Positions 1-9,757 of a stretch of DNA of 38,983 nt are shown here, one piece after another. Origin of the DNA: an uncultured Bdellovibrionales bacterium (GTDB lineage: Bacteria; Bdellovibrionota; Bdellovibrionia; Bdellovibrionales; UBA1609); NCBI GenBank assembly GCA_938001965.1, contig CALLBC010000257.1, forward strand, positions 1 through 38,983. The letters are read 5' to 3'. Below the pieces are notes generated by a model. That model did not search any database and was not told where the DNA came from. It saw only the letters and a list, made by a program, of their open reading frames with translations. Each line of letters starts with the position of its first letter. Positions within the stretch are counted from its first letter, which is position 1. A program made the translations under genes and the position numbers.

Positions 1-213
1 CTAAGATAATTTCAATGATTTTATTAGTTTATCCCTTCCTAGAGGGCAAATTAGACGAACAGCGCTTAAAAACCAAGCTATAGTCCAGGGAAATCAAGTT
101 TCTTTAATCTTAACCAGGGTTTAATAGCTCTTATGGGCTAAATCTTGATGATTCTACCTTAGTGAACCTATGGACTATTTTTTAACAAACTCAGCAAAGA
201 TAGCCTGACAAAT

Positions 214-990
214 TTACGGTAAAATTTGGCGACAAGAGCGAACTGGCTCATGAGCTTTAATAATTTTTTCAACTTGCTCTTGGTGATATTCATTACCATA
301 ATTTTTTACAGGTGAAAGTTGCTTAACCACATCAAACATTGAATCTAATCCTGATTCATACACAAGACTTTTAAACTCAATATTAACATCAAGCTCATTA
401 TAACTTATAGCCTTAGCTTTTTCTTGCTCAGACATTCCTTCAAGAACATAACGCTCTTTATTACCTTCTCTTATTGCCTTATCTAACTCAATAGAGGCTT
501 CAACAACTGGAAGTCCTGTTTGGTGGTAAACTTGATATAATAAATGATCTGGGTATGGGACGCTTGATGATGTACCTCCACTTATCTGAGTATTGACTGT
601 GGATCGATGTGAGTTTCTGCCATGAACAGATAACACTGGCTTTCCGTCTTGTTGCTCCAGAAAAAAAGTTCCAGCTTTATATCCATGCTTAGTCTTTTTT
701 GCATCTGCTAAGTTATTCACAATTCCAGCCTCAACAAGAAGCCTTGCATGCACACCATTACGAGCTCGTTTTGAAATCCCTATACCAAAAATGGCCTCCC
801 CTATTTCATTATTAAAAATGAAATGCACTGGCAAAGGCTTACCTGTTTTCTCAAACAAGGTGCTAAGCTCTGTTAAGTCTTGATTAGAAGGCATTAATAA
901 AAATTCAGTTTTTGCCTCTATCAATCCAGAGATAGATAAGGCGAAAAGAAGTATTAAATATTTAGTTGATTTAAAAAAGCTCATATCCAT
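214..990 (-). CDS. Hypothetical secreted protein, 258 aa
   Basis: Function not recognised. The N terminus has a short charged segment followed by a hydrophobic stretch ending near SGLIEA, which looks like a Sec signal peptide of about 26 residues. The mature part is mixed alpha/beta with no transmembrane segment. It contains a Ser/Thr/Gly-rich central segment (around residues 130-145) and a single Cys near the C terminus, so it is probably periplasmic or secreted. It stands alone, separated by about 150 bp from the PAP2 gene upstream. Two Met codons lie three codons apart at the start (MDM), and either could initiate. Confidence is high that it is a gene and low for any role. Confidence 0.7.
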   Translation of the reverse strand: MDMSFFKSTKYLILLFALSISGLIEAKTEFLLMPSNQDLTELSTLFEKTGKPLPVHFIFNNEIGEAIFGIGISKRARNGVHARLLVEAGIVNNLADAKKTKHGYKAGTFFLEQQDGKPVLSVHGRNSHRSTVNTQISGGTSSSVPYPDHLLYQVYHQTGLPVVEASIELDKAIREGNKERYVLEGMSEQEKAKAISYNELDVNIEFKSLVYESGLDSMFDVVKQLSPVKNYGNEYHQEQVEKIIKAHEPVRSCRQILP

Positions 991-1074
991 ACTAAATATT
1001 CAAAAATCGTTCTCACCAGTTCAAATTTACAAGCTATTTAGCATCTAAAATCAATGGTTTACAAATATTGACAC

Positions 1075-1101
1075 TAGGCTGTTAAGTACTTTAACAGGCT
1101 A
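1075..1101 (-). terminator. Hairpin downstream of the pheS-pheT-PAP2 unit
   Basis: An 11-bp inverted repeat with one mismatch (arms 1075-1085 and 1091-1101, 5-nt loop) lies about 36 nt past the PAP2 stop codon. No clear U-run follows on the minus strand, so it may be a weak terminator or an mRNA 3'-end stabiliser rather than a classical intrinsic terminator. Confidence 0.4.
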
Positions 1102-1136
1102 ACTCAGAGCTATATCCACTAATTTACCTAATGAGG

Positions 1137-1661
1137 TTAAAAGCTATAAATTAGCACTGCACACAGAGCCCCAAGCCCCGCCCCGGCGACAATATCACTG
1201 GGGTAATGGACTGCTACATAGTAGCGAGAAAAAGAAACAATCAATGCCCAAATACTTATAATTGCCCATAACGGGTGGCCAAATAAAGCTAAGGAAACCG
1301 CAAAGGCAACTGCAGAGGAGGTATGACTGGATGGAAAAGATTTATCTTTAACAATAGTATCTAATTTATTCACTCCCGGCACATTGGGTCTTTCACGGTT
1401 AAGTAACTTTTTAATAAAAATACCGGCAATCCAAGCTATTAATGGTGCATACAAACAGTATAAAAAAAGCTCCTGACGAGGTAAAAAATCAGATTGAATA
1501 TACTTAGAAAGCATTAATAATAAAAAAAGAAAAAACCATGTGAGCCCATATGCAGTCATGGTGATCATCCACATAGGACCATCCAACCACTTAAAGCGAA
1601 GCTTGGGAATATGACTCATTAAAGAGTCATCCATTTTTTGAATATAATTTAAAATACTCAC
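1137..1661 (-). CDS. PAP2-superfamily membrane phosphatase
   Basis: A lipid phosphatase of the PAP2 family, an integral membrane enzyme that removes phosphate from phosphatidic acid, undecaprenyl-diphosphate or a related lipid. All three signature motifs are visible: K84-x6-R91-P92, P110-S-S-H113, and S145-R146-x5-H152-x3-D156, with the catalytic and phosphate-binding residues intact. About five hydrophobic segments surround them. At 174 aa it is a compact member. It begins one base after the pheT stop, so it is almost certainly translated from the pheS-pheT mRNA. Undecaprenyl-diphosphate phosphatase is one possibility, but the substrate cannot be read from sequence. Confidence 0.9.
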   Translation of the reverse strand: MSILNYIQKMDDSLMSHIPKLRFKWLDGPMWMITMTAYGLTWFFLFLLLMLSKYIQSDFLPRQELFLYCLYAPLIAWIAGIFIKKLLNRERPNVPGVNKLDTIVKDKSFPSSHTSSAVAFAVSLALFGHPLWAIISIWALIVSFSRYYVAVHYPSDIVAGAGLGALCAVLIYSF

Positions 1662-1662
1662 T

Positions 1663-4083
1663 CTAAGAAAATTTTGCGCTAACTTTATTTAAAATATCAC
1701 TGTGAAGCTTTTTAATAACATCATCAGTAAGTGTTGTATTCATATCTTGGAATAATACTTTATAAGTTAGTGAGTGCTTACCCTCTGGTAATTTATCACC
1801 AGAAAATATATCCACCACTTCAACACTTTTTATTAAGTCTTTTTGAGTCTTAGTAATAAACTGCTTTAACTCATTAGACGCTACTGATTTATCCACCACA
1901 AAAGAGAAATCTCTTTCAACAGCTGGGTATTTAGAAATTTCACTTAGTTTTGGTTTTTTAGGAAAAGACCTCATTAAAAGCTCTAAGTTAAATTCAGCAA
2001 AGGCAACATCCTCTCTGATCTTGCTATCATCTTTCAACTTAGGGTGAATCTCCCCTATATAGCCAATATTCTTACCTTCAAAAAATAATGTGGCAGACTT
2101 TCCTGGGTGTAAATAGGAAAGCTCTGAGTTCCAAGTTTTCCAAACCCAAGACTTTGCCTTTAAACTTCTAAGGAAGTTTTCAACGCTCTCTTTTAAACTC
2201 AACACTAAGGGAGCCGGTTTATTATTTTGCCAAAGTTCATTTTTTTGCCCCCAGGCAATCATTCCTAAATGCCTAGTTTCAAAATAACCATCACCTTCAA
2301 CACCAAACACCTTGCCAATTTCAAATTGCCTAGAAGAACTTATGCCACTCCTGTAGTTGGTCATTAAATTTTTAAATAAACTTGGAGCAAGGCTTGGCCT
2401 CATTACATTATATTCTTCACTGAGTGGATTTTGTAATTTAGCAGATTCATCAGACACTTTAAAGCCACAAGACTTAAAACCTGCAACTTTACCGACAAAA
2501 TTATTTAAGTACTCCTCACCTAAAAAGTTATAATTCACTGACTGATAGTATCCCTGCTTAGAAAAAAACTGATAGGTATGACGATCTTGAATATAGCCTG
2601 GATCATGAGTTAAGGGTTCATAGTTTAAAGCCGGTAAACTTTCAGGTATTTTATCATAACCGTTTAAACGCCCGTACTCTTCAACTAGGTCTTCTTTAAT
2701 CTCTAAATCCCAACGCCAACTTGGAGGATTAAAAGTGGATACTTCTCCATCTTGTTTTACTAACTCACAACCTAAACGCTTCATCCAATTATTAAAGTCA
2801 CCACCCTCCACTTTATAGCCCAGACGTTCACCAGCATAGTTAGTATTCACCGTGATAGGCTCTTTAACAATTGGGTTAGGATATAAATCAACTATATCTT
2901 CACTGACTTCACCACCGCAAAGCTTTTGAATAAGGTGACAAGCTCTATTCATGGCATCAGTAACAATATTAGGGTCAGTCCCTCTAGAAAATCTATAACT
3001 AGAGTCTGTGCTTATTCCTAATCTTCGAGATGTTTTTCTAACTGTGCTCTGTGTGAAGTGGGCAACCTCTAATAGTAGGTCAGTTGTATCATCACTAATT
3101 CCTGAGTTTTGTCCGCCCACAACTCCAGCTAATGCTACAACACGCTCGCTATCACAAATACCAAGATCTCCAGCCGACAACTTATATTCTGCACCGTCTA
3201 AAGAGATGAAAGTTTCACCTTCACTCACTTGTTTTACATTGAGTATACCACCGTTAATATTTTTTAAATCAAAGGAATGCATGGGCTGACCATACTCAAG
3301 CATTATAAAGTTTGTGATATCAACAATATTATTAACTGAGTTAATATCCACCTGTTCTAATCTAGTTTTTAACCATGCTGGACTTGGACCAACTTTAACA
3401 CCCTTTACTACTCTTGCTGAATACCTAGGGCAGTTTACACCATCTTTAAGCTCTACTTTTACATGATCACTCACTTTAAAGGCTGAGGTCTTAACATCCA
3501 GTGCTGGATACTTTAGTGGCTTATCTAATAAACAGGATAATTCTCTGGCTAGTCCAATATGACTCAAACAATCTGCTCGGTTTGCAGTCACACTTAACTC
3601 AAAAACAATGTCATTTAGGCGAGCATGCTCGGCAAAACTTTTACCAGGTTCTGCATCAGCCTCTAGTATAGTGATACCATCACTATCGCCTGGCAGTCCC
3701 AACTCAGAGGTTGAGCAAAGCATCCCTAAACTTTCTACACCACGTATTTTTGATTTTTTAATTTTAAAGTCACCCGGTAATACAGCCCCAGGCAGGGCCG
3801 CCACAACTTTATCTCCAGCTTTATGGTTTTTAGCACCACAAACAATTTGCTGTAAACTTTCTGCTCCAACATCAACAGAACAGACTGTCAGTTTGTCGGC
3901 ATCAGGGTGTTTCTCCAAAGTTTTGATATGACCAACCACTACATGATTGAAGTTTTTAGCCATATCTTCAACGCCATCCACCTCAAGACCTGCATCTGTT
4001 AATATTTTATCAAGCGCATCCGTATTTTTATAAAATTCAGACACATCTACATAATCATTTAACCAATTTAATGAAACTTTCAC
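1663..4083 (-). CDS. pheT: Phenylalanyl-tRNA synthetase beta subunit
   Basis: The beta chain of the cytoplasmic (alpha-beta)2 phenylalanyl-tRNA synthetase. At 806 aa it matches the usual bacterial length. An EMAP/OB-type tRNA-binding domain lies near residues 40-150 (VVVGHI...HPDADKL). The B3/B4 editing domain and B5 domain follow. Next comes the catalytic-like fold, and the C-terminal ferredoxin-like anticodon-binding domain spans about residues 715-806 (KYPAVERDFSFVV). The gene starts 12 nt after the pheS stop and is followed one base later by the PAP2 gene. Alpha and beta are therefore co-transcribed as usual, but the unit is detached from infC-rpmI-rplT, which often lie directly upstream in other bacteria. 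Confidence 0.98.
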   Translation of the reverse strand: MKVSLNWLNDYVDVSEFYKNTDALDKILTDAGLEVDGVEDMAKNFNHVVVGHIKTLEKHPDADKLTVCSVDVGAESLQQIVCGAKNHKAGDKVVAALPGAVLPGDFKIKKSKIRGVESLGMLCSTSELGLPGDSDGITILEADAEPGKSFAEHARLNDIVFELSVTANRADCLSHIGLARELSCLLDKPLKYPALDVKTSAFKVSDHVKVELKDGVNCPRYSARVVKGVKVGPSPAWLKTRLEQVDINSVNNIVDITNFIMLEYGQPMHSFDLKNINGGILNVKQVSEGETFISLDGAEYKLSAGDLGICDSERVVALAGVVGGQNSGISDDTTDLLLEVAHFTQSTVRKTSRRLGISTDSSYRFSRGTDPNIVTDAMNRACHLIQKLCGGEVSEDIVDLYPNPIVKEPITVNTNYAGERLGYKVEGGDFNNWMKRLGCELVKQDGEVSTFNPPSWRWDLEIKEDLVEEYGRLNGYDKIPESLPALNYEPLTHDPGYIQDRHTYQFFSKQGYYQSVNYNFLGEEYLNNFVGKVAGFKSCGFKVSDESAKLQNPLSEEYNVMRPSLAPSLFKNLMTNYRSGISSSRQFEIGKVFGVEGDGYFETRHLGMIAWGQKNELWQNNKPAPLVLSLKESVENFLRSLKAKSWVWKTWNSELSYLHPGKSATLFFEGKNIGYIGEIHPKLKDDSKIREDVAFAEFNLELLMRSFPKKPKLSEISKYPAVERDFSFVVDKSVASNELKQFITKTQKDLIKSVEVVDIFSGDKLPEGKHSLTYKVLFQDMNTTLTDDVIKKLHSDILNKVSAKFS

Positions 4084-4095
4084 TTTGAATAACCT

Positions 4096-5118
4096 TTAAA
4101 CAAATTGCTTTAAGAAGAAACTATTATTATCAGAAAATAATCTTATATCACTGACGCCATATTTAATAATTGCCATACGCTCTATCCCAAAACCAAAAGC
4201 AAAGCCTTGCCACTGATCAGGGTCAATTTTGGCAGAGGTTAAAACCTTAGGGTTTACTAAACCACAGCCACCGATTTCGATCCAACCCGTATTCTTACAC
4301 ATACGACAACCTTTGCCTTTACAAATGGGGCAAGAGCAATCCACTTCCGCTGAAGGCTCAGTAAATGGAAAAAAGCTCGGACGAAATCTGATCTTTATGC
4401 TGGAATCAAAAAACTCTTTTACAAAAAAGTTAATCGTTCCCTTTAAATCGGCCATAGAAACTTTTTTATCTACAAGTAAACCTTCAATTTGGTGAAAGTT
4501 GGGAGAGTGTGAAATATCACTGTCAGATCTAAACACCGACCCTGGAGATAAAACTCTTAACGGTAAACTTTCATTTTCTAATGTATGAATTTGCACAGGA
4601 CTTGTTTGCGTACGCAATACATAACCTGGCTTCATATAAAAGGTATCTTGTTCATCACGAGCTGGATGATCAGCAGGAATATTTAAGGCTTCAAAGTTAT
4701 ACCAATCCTTTTCAATCAAAGGGCCAGTACGAACGCTATAGCCAAGCCTAGCTAATATATCTACGATTTCATCAATAACTAGTGGTATGGGGTGTACACT
4801 GCCAACAGGCTGATGGGGCCCAGGTAAAGTCAGGTCCAATGTGTCCACAGCTAACTTCTCAGATAGTTCCTTATTTTTAAGGCTCTCTTCACAGGTGTTA
4901 TATAAATTCTCTAACTCTTTTTTATACTTATTTACAACCTTACCAAATCCAGGTCGATCTTCTTTGGGTAAAGAGCCCATCTCTTTCATTACTAATGAAA
5001 GTTCTCCACTCTTCCCTATAAATTTTACCTTAAGATCATACAGTGATTTACTGTCTATTGCCGCTGACATGGCGGATTTAGCCGAATTATATATAAGTTT
5101 AACTTTTTCCTCTAACAT
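4096..5118 (-). CDS. pheS: Phenylalanyl-tRNA synthetase alpha subunit
   Basis: The catalytic alpha subunit of PheRS, which charges tRNA-Phe. At 340 aa it is of normal length. An N-terminal coiled-coil arm (about residues 1-90) precedes a class II aaRS core. Motif 2 is visible as [18 protein letters not shown] and motif 3 as [14 protein letters not shown] Cys-rich insertion ([14 protein letters not shown]) resembles that found in many bacterial PheS proteins. No clear Shine-Dalgarno precedes the ATG at 5118. The gene is divergent from rsmG, whose own start lies only 13-52 bp away, so the pheS promoter must overlap the beginning of rsmG. Confidence 0.98.
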   Translation of the reverse strand: MLEEKVKLIYNSAKSAMSAAIDSKSLYDLKVKFIGKSGELSLVMKEMGSLPKEDRPGFGKVVNKYKKELENLYNTCEESLKNKELSEKLAVDTLDLTLPGPHQPVGSVHPIPLVIDEIVDILARLGYSVRTGPLIEKDWYNFEALNIPADHPARDEQDTFYMKPGYVLRTQTSPVQIHTLENESLPLRVLSPGSVFRSDSDISHSPNFHQIEGLLVDKKVSMADLKGTINFFVKEFFDSSIKIRFRPSFFPFTEPSAEVDCSCPICKGKGCRMCKNTGWIEIGGCGLVNPKVLTSAKIDPDQWQGFAFGFGIERMAIIKYGVSDIRLFSDNNSFFLKQFV

Positions 5119-5170
5119 TCGCTAATTATTAATGATTTTTCTTATTTTTTCAATTATTATTCCAGTCCTT

Positions 5171-5878
5171 ATGACAAAACCCACAAAGAAATCTCGACAT
5201 AAAAAACCTGAGGTCATCTATGAACTGGATGAGGCCAACAACCGTTTGGTGGATGCCTTTTCTCACCACGGCCTAGAAGGCTACCCTTATGACAAGACCA
5301 TGCAGCTTAGTCGCTTTTACCGCCTACTAATGCAGCAACAAAATAAGGAAAACTTCACCCGCCTTCTTAAATTTAGAGACATTGCCATTAAGCACTTTGT
5401 GGACTGCCTTATAGTTCCCCTGGAGCATTACAAGCTTAAATTCCCACTTATAGATATGGGCACAGGCCCTGGCTTCCCGGGCATTCCTCTCAAGATTCAT
5501 TTTCCTGATGAAAGAATAATTCTCGTTGAAGGTGTTAAAAAACGAGTGAACTTCTTAAAAGAGGTTCGTGATAAATTAGACTTAAAAAATCTAGATATTA
5601 TCGGCCGCTATGTAGACGAAGACTTCAACTTTCCTGTTCAGTCAGTCATCACGCGCGCTGTGGATGCAATCATACCCACCTTGAAATACACTTATAACTG
5701 TCTTCCTGATGGCGGAGAAGTGGTCTTCATGAAGGGCCCCAATGTTGATCACGAGCTTGAGAAGGCCATTCCATTAGTGAAAGATAAGTTTTATTTAAGT
5801 GATGATATCACCTACAACCTTCCAAACACTCCTCACAATCGTAGGTTAGTTGTTTTCAAAAAAGGTCGTAAGCAGTGA
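5171..5878 (+). CDS. rsmG: 16S rRNA m7G527 methyltransferase RsmG (GidB)
   Basis: An S-adenosylmethionine-dependent methyltransferase that modifies G527 of 16S rRNA. The SAM-binding glycine loop is clear (DMGTGPGFPGIPL, about residues 95-107 from this start). It is preceded by the family's NFTRLLKF...KHFVDCL segment, and the later ITRAVD and FMKGPN segments also fit RsmG. An upstream in-frame ATG at 5132 would add 13 hydrophobic residues not expected in this soluble enzyme. I therefore prefer the ATG at 5171, although neither start has a good ribosome binding site. The gene overlaps the next one by 4 nt. About 235 aa. Confidence 0.92.
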   Translation: MTKPTKKSRHKKPEVIYELDEANNRLVDAFSHHGLEGYPYDKTMQLSRFYRLLMQQQNKENFTRLLKFRDIAIKHFVDCLIVPLEHYKLKFPLIDMGTGPGFPGIPLKIHFPDERIILVEGVKKRVNFLKEVRDKLDLKNLDIIGRYVDEDFNFPVQSVITRAVDAIIPTLKYTYNCLPDGGEVVFMKGPNVDHELEKAIPLVKDKFYLSDDITYNLPNTPHNRRLVVFKKGRKQ

Positions 5879-6612
5879 CTATCGAAAGTTCAGAAAATAC
5901 AAACTTTAAACTTTTTAAAAGTTTGTTAAGCGCTAAGGGCATAAAAAAAAATAATCTTTGCATTGTATCTGGAAGAAAGATTGTTCCTGAGTTTATAAAC
6001 TGCCCTTCAGTATATGCCGTAGTGGCTAGTGAAAAAAGTCTTTCTGATTTAAAAATGAGCTCCAATGATTTAAAAACAATAATTTTTAAAGATTCTCTGT
6101 TTGCTGAGCTCGACAGTAATGGCACTCATTTTCCTCTTTTAATTTACAAAACGCCGATCATCCAAGATTACAATTTTGAGGCCGACCCCGAGGGCCTAGA
6201 GGTTGTGACCGGCTTAGGTGACCCCTCTAACCAAGGTGCTTTAATTAGATCTTGTGAAGCCTTTAATGTTAAAAAAATTATACTGCTCAAAAATTCGTGC
6301 CATCCTTTTTTACCTCGAACTATAAAGGCCTCTAGCGGGTCAAGCCTCAGAGCGCCCTTGTCCTATGGTCCATTTATTCATGAGCTCCCGGCTAATAGCT
6401 TCTACTCATTAGATAAAAAAGGAATAAAACTTAAAGATTTTACTTGGCCTAAAAATATTCGCCTTCTTATGGGTGAAGAAGGGCCAGGGCTTCCTCGCGC
6501 CATCACCCCCATTGAGACCCTAGCAATTCCAATGAAAAACTCTGTAGAGTCCTTAAATGCCACTATTGCCAGCAGCATTTCCCTGTATAGTTACTATCAG
6601 ACTTATAATTAG
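5875..6612 (+). CDS. SpoU/TrmH-family RNA 2'-O-methyltransferase
   Basis: A SPOUT-class methyltransferase expected to 2'-O-methylate rRNA or tRNA ribose. The C-terminal half carries the three SpoU motifs: VTGLGDPSNQGALIRSCEAF (motif 1 with the N-x-G-x-x-x-R pattern), LLMGEEGPGLP (motif 2), and IPMKNSVESLNATIASSISL (motif 3, trefoil-knot SAM site). The N-terminal half is less conserved and presumably binds substrate. Translation starts at a GTG that overlaps the rsmG stop (GTGA), so it is translationally coupled to another RNA methyltransferase. The target nucleotide is not identifiable from sequence. Confidence 0.92.
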   Translation: MTIESSENTNFKLFKSLLSAKGIKKNNLCIVSGRKIVPEFINCPSVYAVVASEKSLSDLKMSSNDLKTIIFKDSLFAELDSNGTHFPLLIYKTPIIQDYNFEADPEGLEVVTGLGDPSNQGALIRSCEAFNVKKIILLKNSCHPFLPRTIKASSGSSLRAPLSYGPFIHELPANSFYSLDKKGIKLKDFTWPKNIRLLMGEEGPGLPRAITPIETLAIPMKNSVESLNATIASSISLYSYYQTYN

Positions 6613-6748
6613 GCCTTTTTCTCTGTAACTATTACGCTGAGCTGTAAAATCTCTACATGAACCTTGAAAACAAAGTGAAAAATGAGCTGTTTTTTTATAT
6701 TGTACGCCACAGGAAGGGTTCAGTTTTACCTGCACTCACGTTAAATTT

Positions 6749-8863
6749 ATGAGTCAGATATATTATTTAGTTATTATTATTTTATTTAGTATAGGTTCTA
6801 CTCATGCCTATGCCAGTGAACTCCCTTTCGAAAAGCACTACCGAAACATTGTTAATATAGACTTTTTAAATAAAGAAATCCGTCAATTACAAGATCAAAA
6901 ATCAACAAATACTCAACTCCTGGATGATAAAGAGAATTTTGCCCCCAATAATTATGATCAAGAGATCTTAAAGTTACAATCTAAGGTCAACAGACTTAAA
7001 CAAGAAAACTCTGAACTCCGTCTAGAGGCCCCCAATAATATACTCCAAAATACTGACCATAATTTTTCTAATTATTATTTACGACCAAAAGCAATGGCTG
7101 GTAAACAAAAAGACACACAAAGTTTCATAATCAGTAACCTTAATAACTATTCCCCAAAAAACAAAAATGGTTTTTATTATAAAAGTAACTTTACTAATAG
7201 AATAAAAATTAATTTTCGCTTAAAAGCATTTCCTGGAGTTAAAAGTAAATACAAAATAAATATAAAATGCTCAGGTCCATTTAAACAAAAAGTTGTTTTT
7301 GGCTCAAAAATAGCCAAAAAAACTAATCACTCCTATGGTCTTAAAAGCACTTTATTTCCAGACAAGGACTTATATAAATTAAAACTTGAATTAAACCAAA
7401 ACACTGGCAATTGCTCGGTTCACCTTAAAGGACATACAAAAGCTGTATCCTTCTTTTTAAAGCCCGAAGTACATTATTTGAAACAACTGGAACTTCCTCA
7501 TCCACAAAGTGTTGGCTTCTGTAATAGCCCAAAGAGTTTACATAACCCAACCAGTACACAAAATTACTTCCATAGGCTATCTGGCAATTATACATCTTGT
7601 ACTGACAGAGTTAGTCATATTAAAAGTCTTCCTGAGGGGCTTGCTGGTCTGCAAGAGAGGATTAAAATCTTAATTGGCAAAGAACTCCCTTATGACCAAT
7701 TAAAAGAGATCGATCAAGATTTTAGTAAACTCAATCAAATTGACTTTTCACATGCTCCCAGGCTGGATGCCATTTTTATTAGTTCTCTCGTATTTATAGA
7801 TGATTTAAGTGGAAAAATTATTTTAAAGTTATTGGATCACCATGCTAAAAATGGAACTCAAATTAGAATTATAGTTTCCAATAAAACCGCAAAGAAAAAA
7901 GACACTCTAGCAATCCAAAATTTTCAAGATAAATACCATAATGTTCAATTTAAACTTCTTTCTGTTAAAGGCGGTTCTCCACTATTAACTCTCAAAAAAG
8001 TTATTGATACCAAACATAGAGTCAACCACGTAAAAATGTTTATGACTTATTCCAAGAATAACCCAGAAAACAACCATGCTATTTTAGGCGGGAGAAATCT
8101 TCGTGATGTCTATTACTTTAAAGACCTACCTTCTGGCAATGAGGATATTCATTACACTGATTTTGAGTATAGCTTTAACTCACAGAAAATGGTTAGAAGC
8201 CTCTCTCATCAGTTTTTAAAGTTTTGGTCCTACTTTGAGCCATCTTTTTACGTACCTCCAACACACCTACACTACTTCCCAGAGAGAGGCCCATTCAGCT
8301 ATGACCTCGATCAAATATATATTAAGAATCAAATTAGTTATCCGGCTATTAGTCAATTTGAACTGGAAGATGACTTTGCAAAACTTTTTGACTCAGCTAC
8401 AGAAACAATAAGTATCATTACACCTTACCTACATCTCACCCCTAAGCTTTCATCGAGTATATTTGATGCCATAGAACGTGGCGTGGAAATAAAAATTGCT
8501 ACTAATTTAGACCTTAATGGCGATTCATTTGGCGGATTTTTAACTACCATCAATGGCAAAAGCGTTAACAAACTATTTAAAAATGTGACTATGTACAAGT
8601 ATGATAAAGCTCAGCGTATTTTACACTCAAAAATTATATTGATTGATGACGATTTAACAGTCCTTGGCTCTGTAAACCTTAATCAAAGATCCTTCTATCA
8701 CGACACAGAATTGATAAGCTATATACTTTCAAGGGACTACAATAATGAGATCAATCAAATTGCCCAAGAGTATTACTTTGATGAGAATTCTATTATTGAA
8801 AATAAAGTCTCCTCTAATATATTCTACAGACTCCTTGTTAGACTAATGCCAGATGTTTTTTAA
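6749..8863 (+). CDS. Exported phospholipase D / cardiolipin-synthase-like protein
   Basis: A 704-aa protein with a Sec signal peptide (about residues 1-22), then a probable coiled coil (about 30-95, rich in Q, L, K, E). A basic region of unknown fold follows (about 110-250), then two PLD-type phosphodiesterase repeats. The second repeat has a complete HxKx4D motif (H626, K628, D633: LHSKIILIDDD). The first keeps H427 and K429, but Tyr stands where Asp is expected, followed by an AILGGRN segment typical of PLD folds. It probably acts in the periplasm or outside the cell on phospholipids or nucleic acid. The N-terminal half is not recognised. There is no strong ribosome binding site at this ATG. 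Confidence 0.8.
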   Translation: MSQIYYLVIIILFSIGSTHAYASELPFEKHYRNIVNIDFLNKEIRQLQDQKSTNTQLLDDKENFAPNNYDQEILKLQSKVNRLKQENSELRLEAPNNILQNTDHNFSNYYLRPKAMAGKQKDTQSFIISNLNNYSPKNKNGFYYKSNFTNRIKINFRLKAFPGVKSKYKINIKCSGPFKQKVVFGSKIAKKTNHSYGLKSTLFPDKDLYKLKLELNQNTGNCSVHLKGHTKAVSFFLKPEVHYLKQLELPHPQSVGFCNSPKSLHNPTSTQNYFHRLSGNYTSCTDRVSHIKSLPEGLAGLQERIKILIGKELPYDQLKEIDQDFSKLNQIDFSHAPRLDAIFISSLVFIDDLSGKIILKLLDHHAKNGTQIRIIVSNKTAKKKDTLAIQNFQDKYHNVQFKLLSVKGGSPLLTLKKVIDTKHRVNHVKMFMTYSKNNPENNHAILGGRNLRDVYYFKDLPSGNEDIHYTDFEYSFNSQKMVRSLSHQFLKFWSYFEPSFYVPPTHLHYFPERGPFSYDLDQIYIKNQISYPAISQFELEDDFAKLFDSATETISIITPYLHLTPKLSSSIFDAIERGVEIKIATNLDLNGDSFGGFLTTINGKSVNKLFKNVTMYKYDKAQRILHSKIILIDDDLTVLGSVNLNQRSFYHDTELISYILSRDYNNEINQIAQEYYFDENSIIENKVSSNIFYRLLVRLMPDVF

Positions 8864-8968
8864 TTATTAGAAAGTTCATAATTATCCACCTGTCTCATAG
8901 TGAGAAAATTAGAATAAAATCTGCCTGCAAAGGACACTTAGTATATATGAGGCCAGTTTACTCCAATA

Positions 8969-8996
8969 TTGGCTTGTTTTGAGCCACCTTTATAGT
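8969..8996 (+). promoter_or_regulatory. Predicted sigma70-type promoter
   Basis: TTGGCT (8969-8974) and TATAGT (8991-8996) are separated by 16 nt, and the -10 ends 25 nt before the ATG of the 236-aa secreted protein. A GGTAGGGG ribosome-binding region lies between. This is pattern recognition only. Confidence 0.42.
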
Positions 8997-9021
8997 ACAC
9001 TATTTAGGTAGGGGATATTTT

Positions 9022-9732
9022 ATGAAATCAATTTTTGTTTTTGTTGCCATCATTTTAATTTCTATTACTTCTCAAGCTAAATCTTTTAATAGTCCATTTT
9101 TAAGCTTTGACTTACCACCAGGCTGGAATTGTCAAAACTACGCAGGCACATGGAATTGCAAAAACTCTAATGCTTCCAAGCATAAAGCTTTTATTGCTGT
9201 AACCGCCAAAAAAGCTCGCCTTGGAACCAGCCTAACCACCTATAAAAATAAACTCTTAAAGCCATTTACCAGAACTTGGAATAATAAAACCATAAATTCA
9301 AAACCGCAAAGTGCTGAAGAAGTAAGTATAAGAGGACAAAACTGGATCCAGTCCACACATATTGATGGAGAGATTCCCAATAGCACAACAAAATACTTAG
9401 TTACAGTTAGAAGCGGCCTTGCTATTTTGGTTACTTTTTCAGCTCACAATGATGACTACCCTATGCTATCTAATGATTTTATGCGCTCAATTGAATCTTT
9501 AAAATTAAACCCTAAATTATCTCCTACAATGGCTGCACCAAAAGCTACAAACAATATTGCCGCCAATAATATGGACACAGGCAATGAGTTAGATGATATA
9601 TTTGATACAGACCCAACTCAAACTAAGGGTGACAGCAAACTAACAATAGGATCACTGAAAAAGATTGGCGCAATTGCACTACTAATAATGGCAGCTCTAC
9701 TTTTTCTTATTTCCAGAAAGAAAAAACATTAG
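9022..9732 (+). CDS. Exported protein with C-terminal membrane anchor, 236 aa
   Basis: Function not recognised. It has a signal peptide (about residues 1-19, ending SQAKS). A globular domain with two nearby Cys (WNCQN...TWNCKN) follows, spanning about residues 25-160. A Pro/Ala/Asn/Asp-rich linker runs over about 165-210. A single C-terminal transmembrane helix ends in a basic tail (ISRKKKH). The expected topology is a periplasmic domain tethered to the inner membrane. A GGTAGGGG-type ribosome binding site and a plausible promoter precede it. It is convergent with the mevalonate kinase gene, 25 bp apart. I see no sortase- or rhombosortase-type motif before the helix. Confidence 0.75.
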   Translation: MKSIFVFVAIILISITSQAKSFNSPFLSFDLPPGWNCQNYAGTWNCKNSNASKHKAFIAVTAKKARLGTSLTTYKNKLLKPFTRTWNNKTINSKPQSAEEVSIRGQNWIQSTHIDGEIPNSTTKYLVTVRSGLAILVTFSAHNDDYPMLSNDFMRSIESLKLNPKLSPTMAAPKATNNIAANNMDTGNELDDIFDTDPTQTKGDSKLTIGSLKKIGAIALLIMAALLFLISRKKKH

Positions 9733-9757
9733 TCATTTAATTAACTATCTCTTTGCT

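Noticed and set aside
3-83. Open frame of 26 codons at the left edge, possibly the 3' end of a plus-strand gene
   Set aside because: Too short to support in AT-rich DNA, with no recognisable motif. Upstream sequence is needed to decide.
3008-3931. Plus-strand open frames within pheT
   Set aside because: They are antisense shadows of a well-supported gene, with no ribosome binding site or family resemblance.
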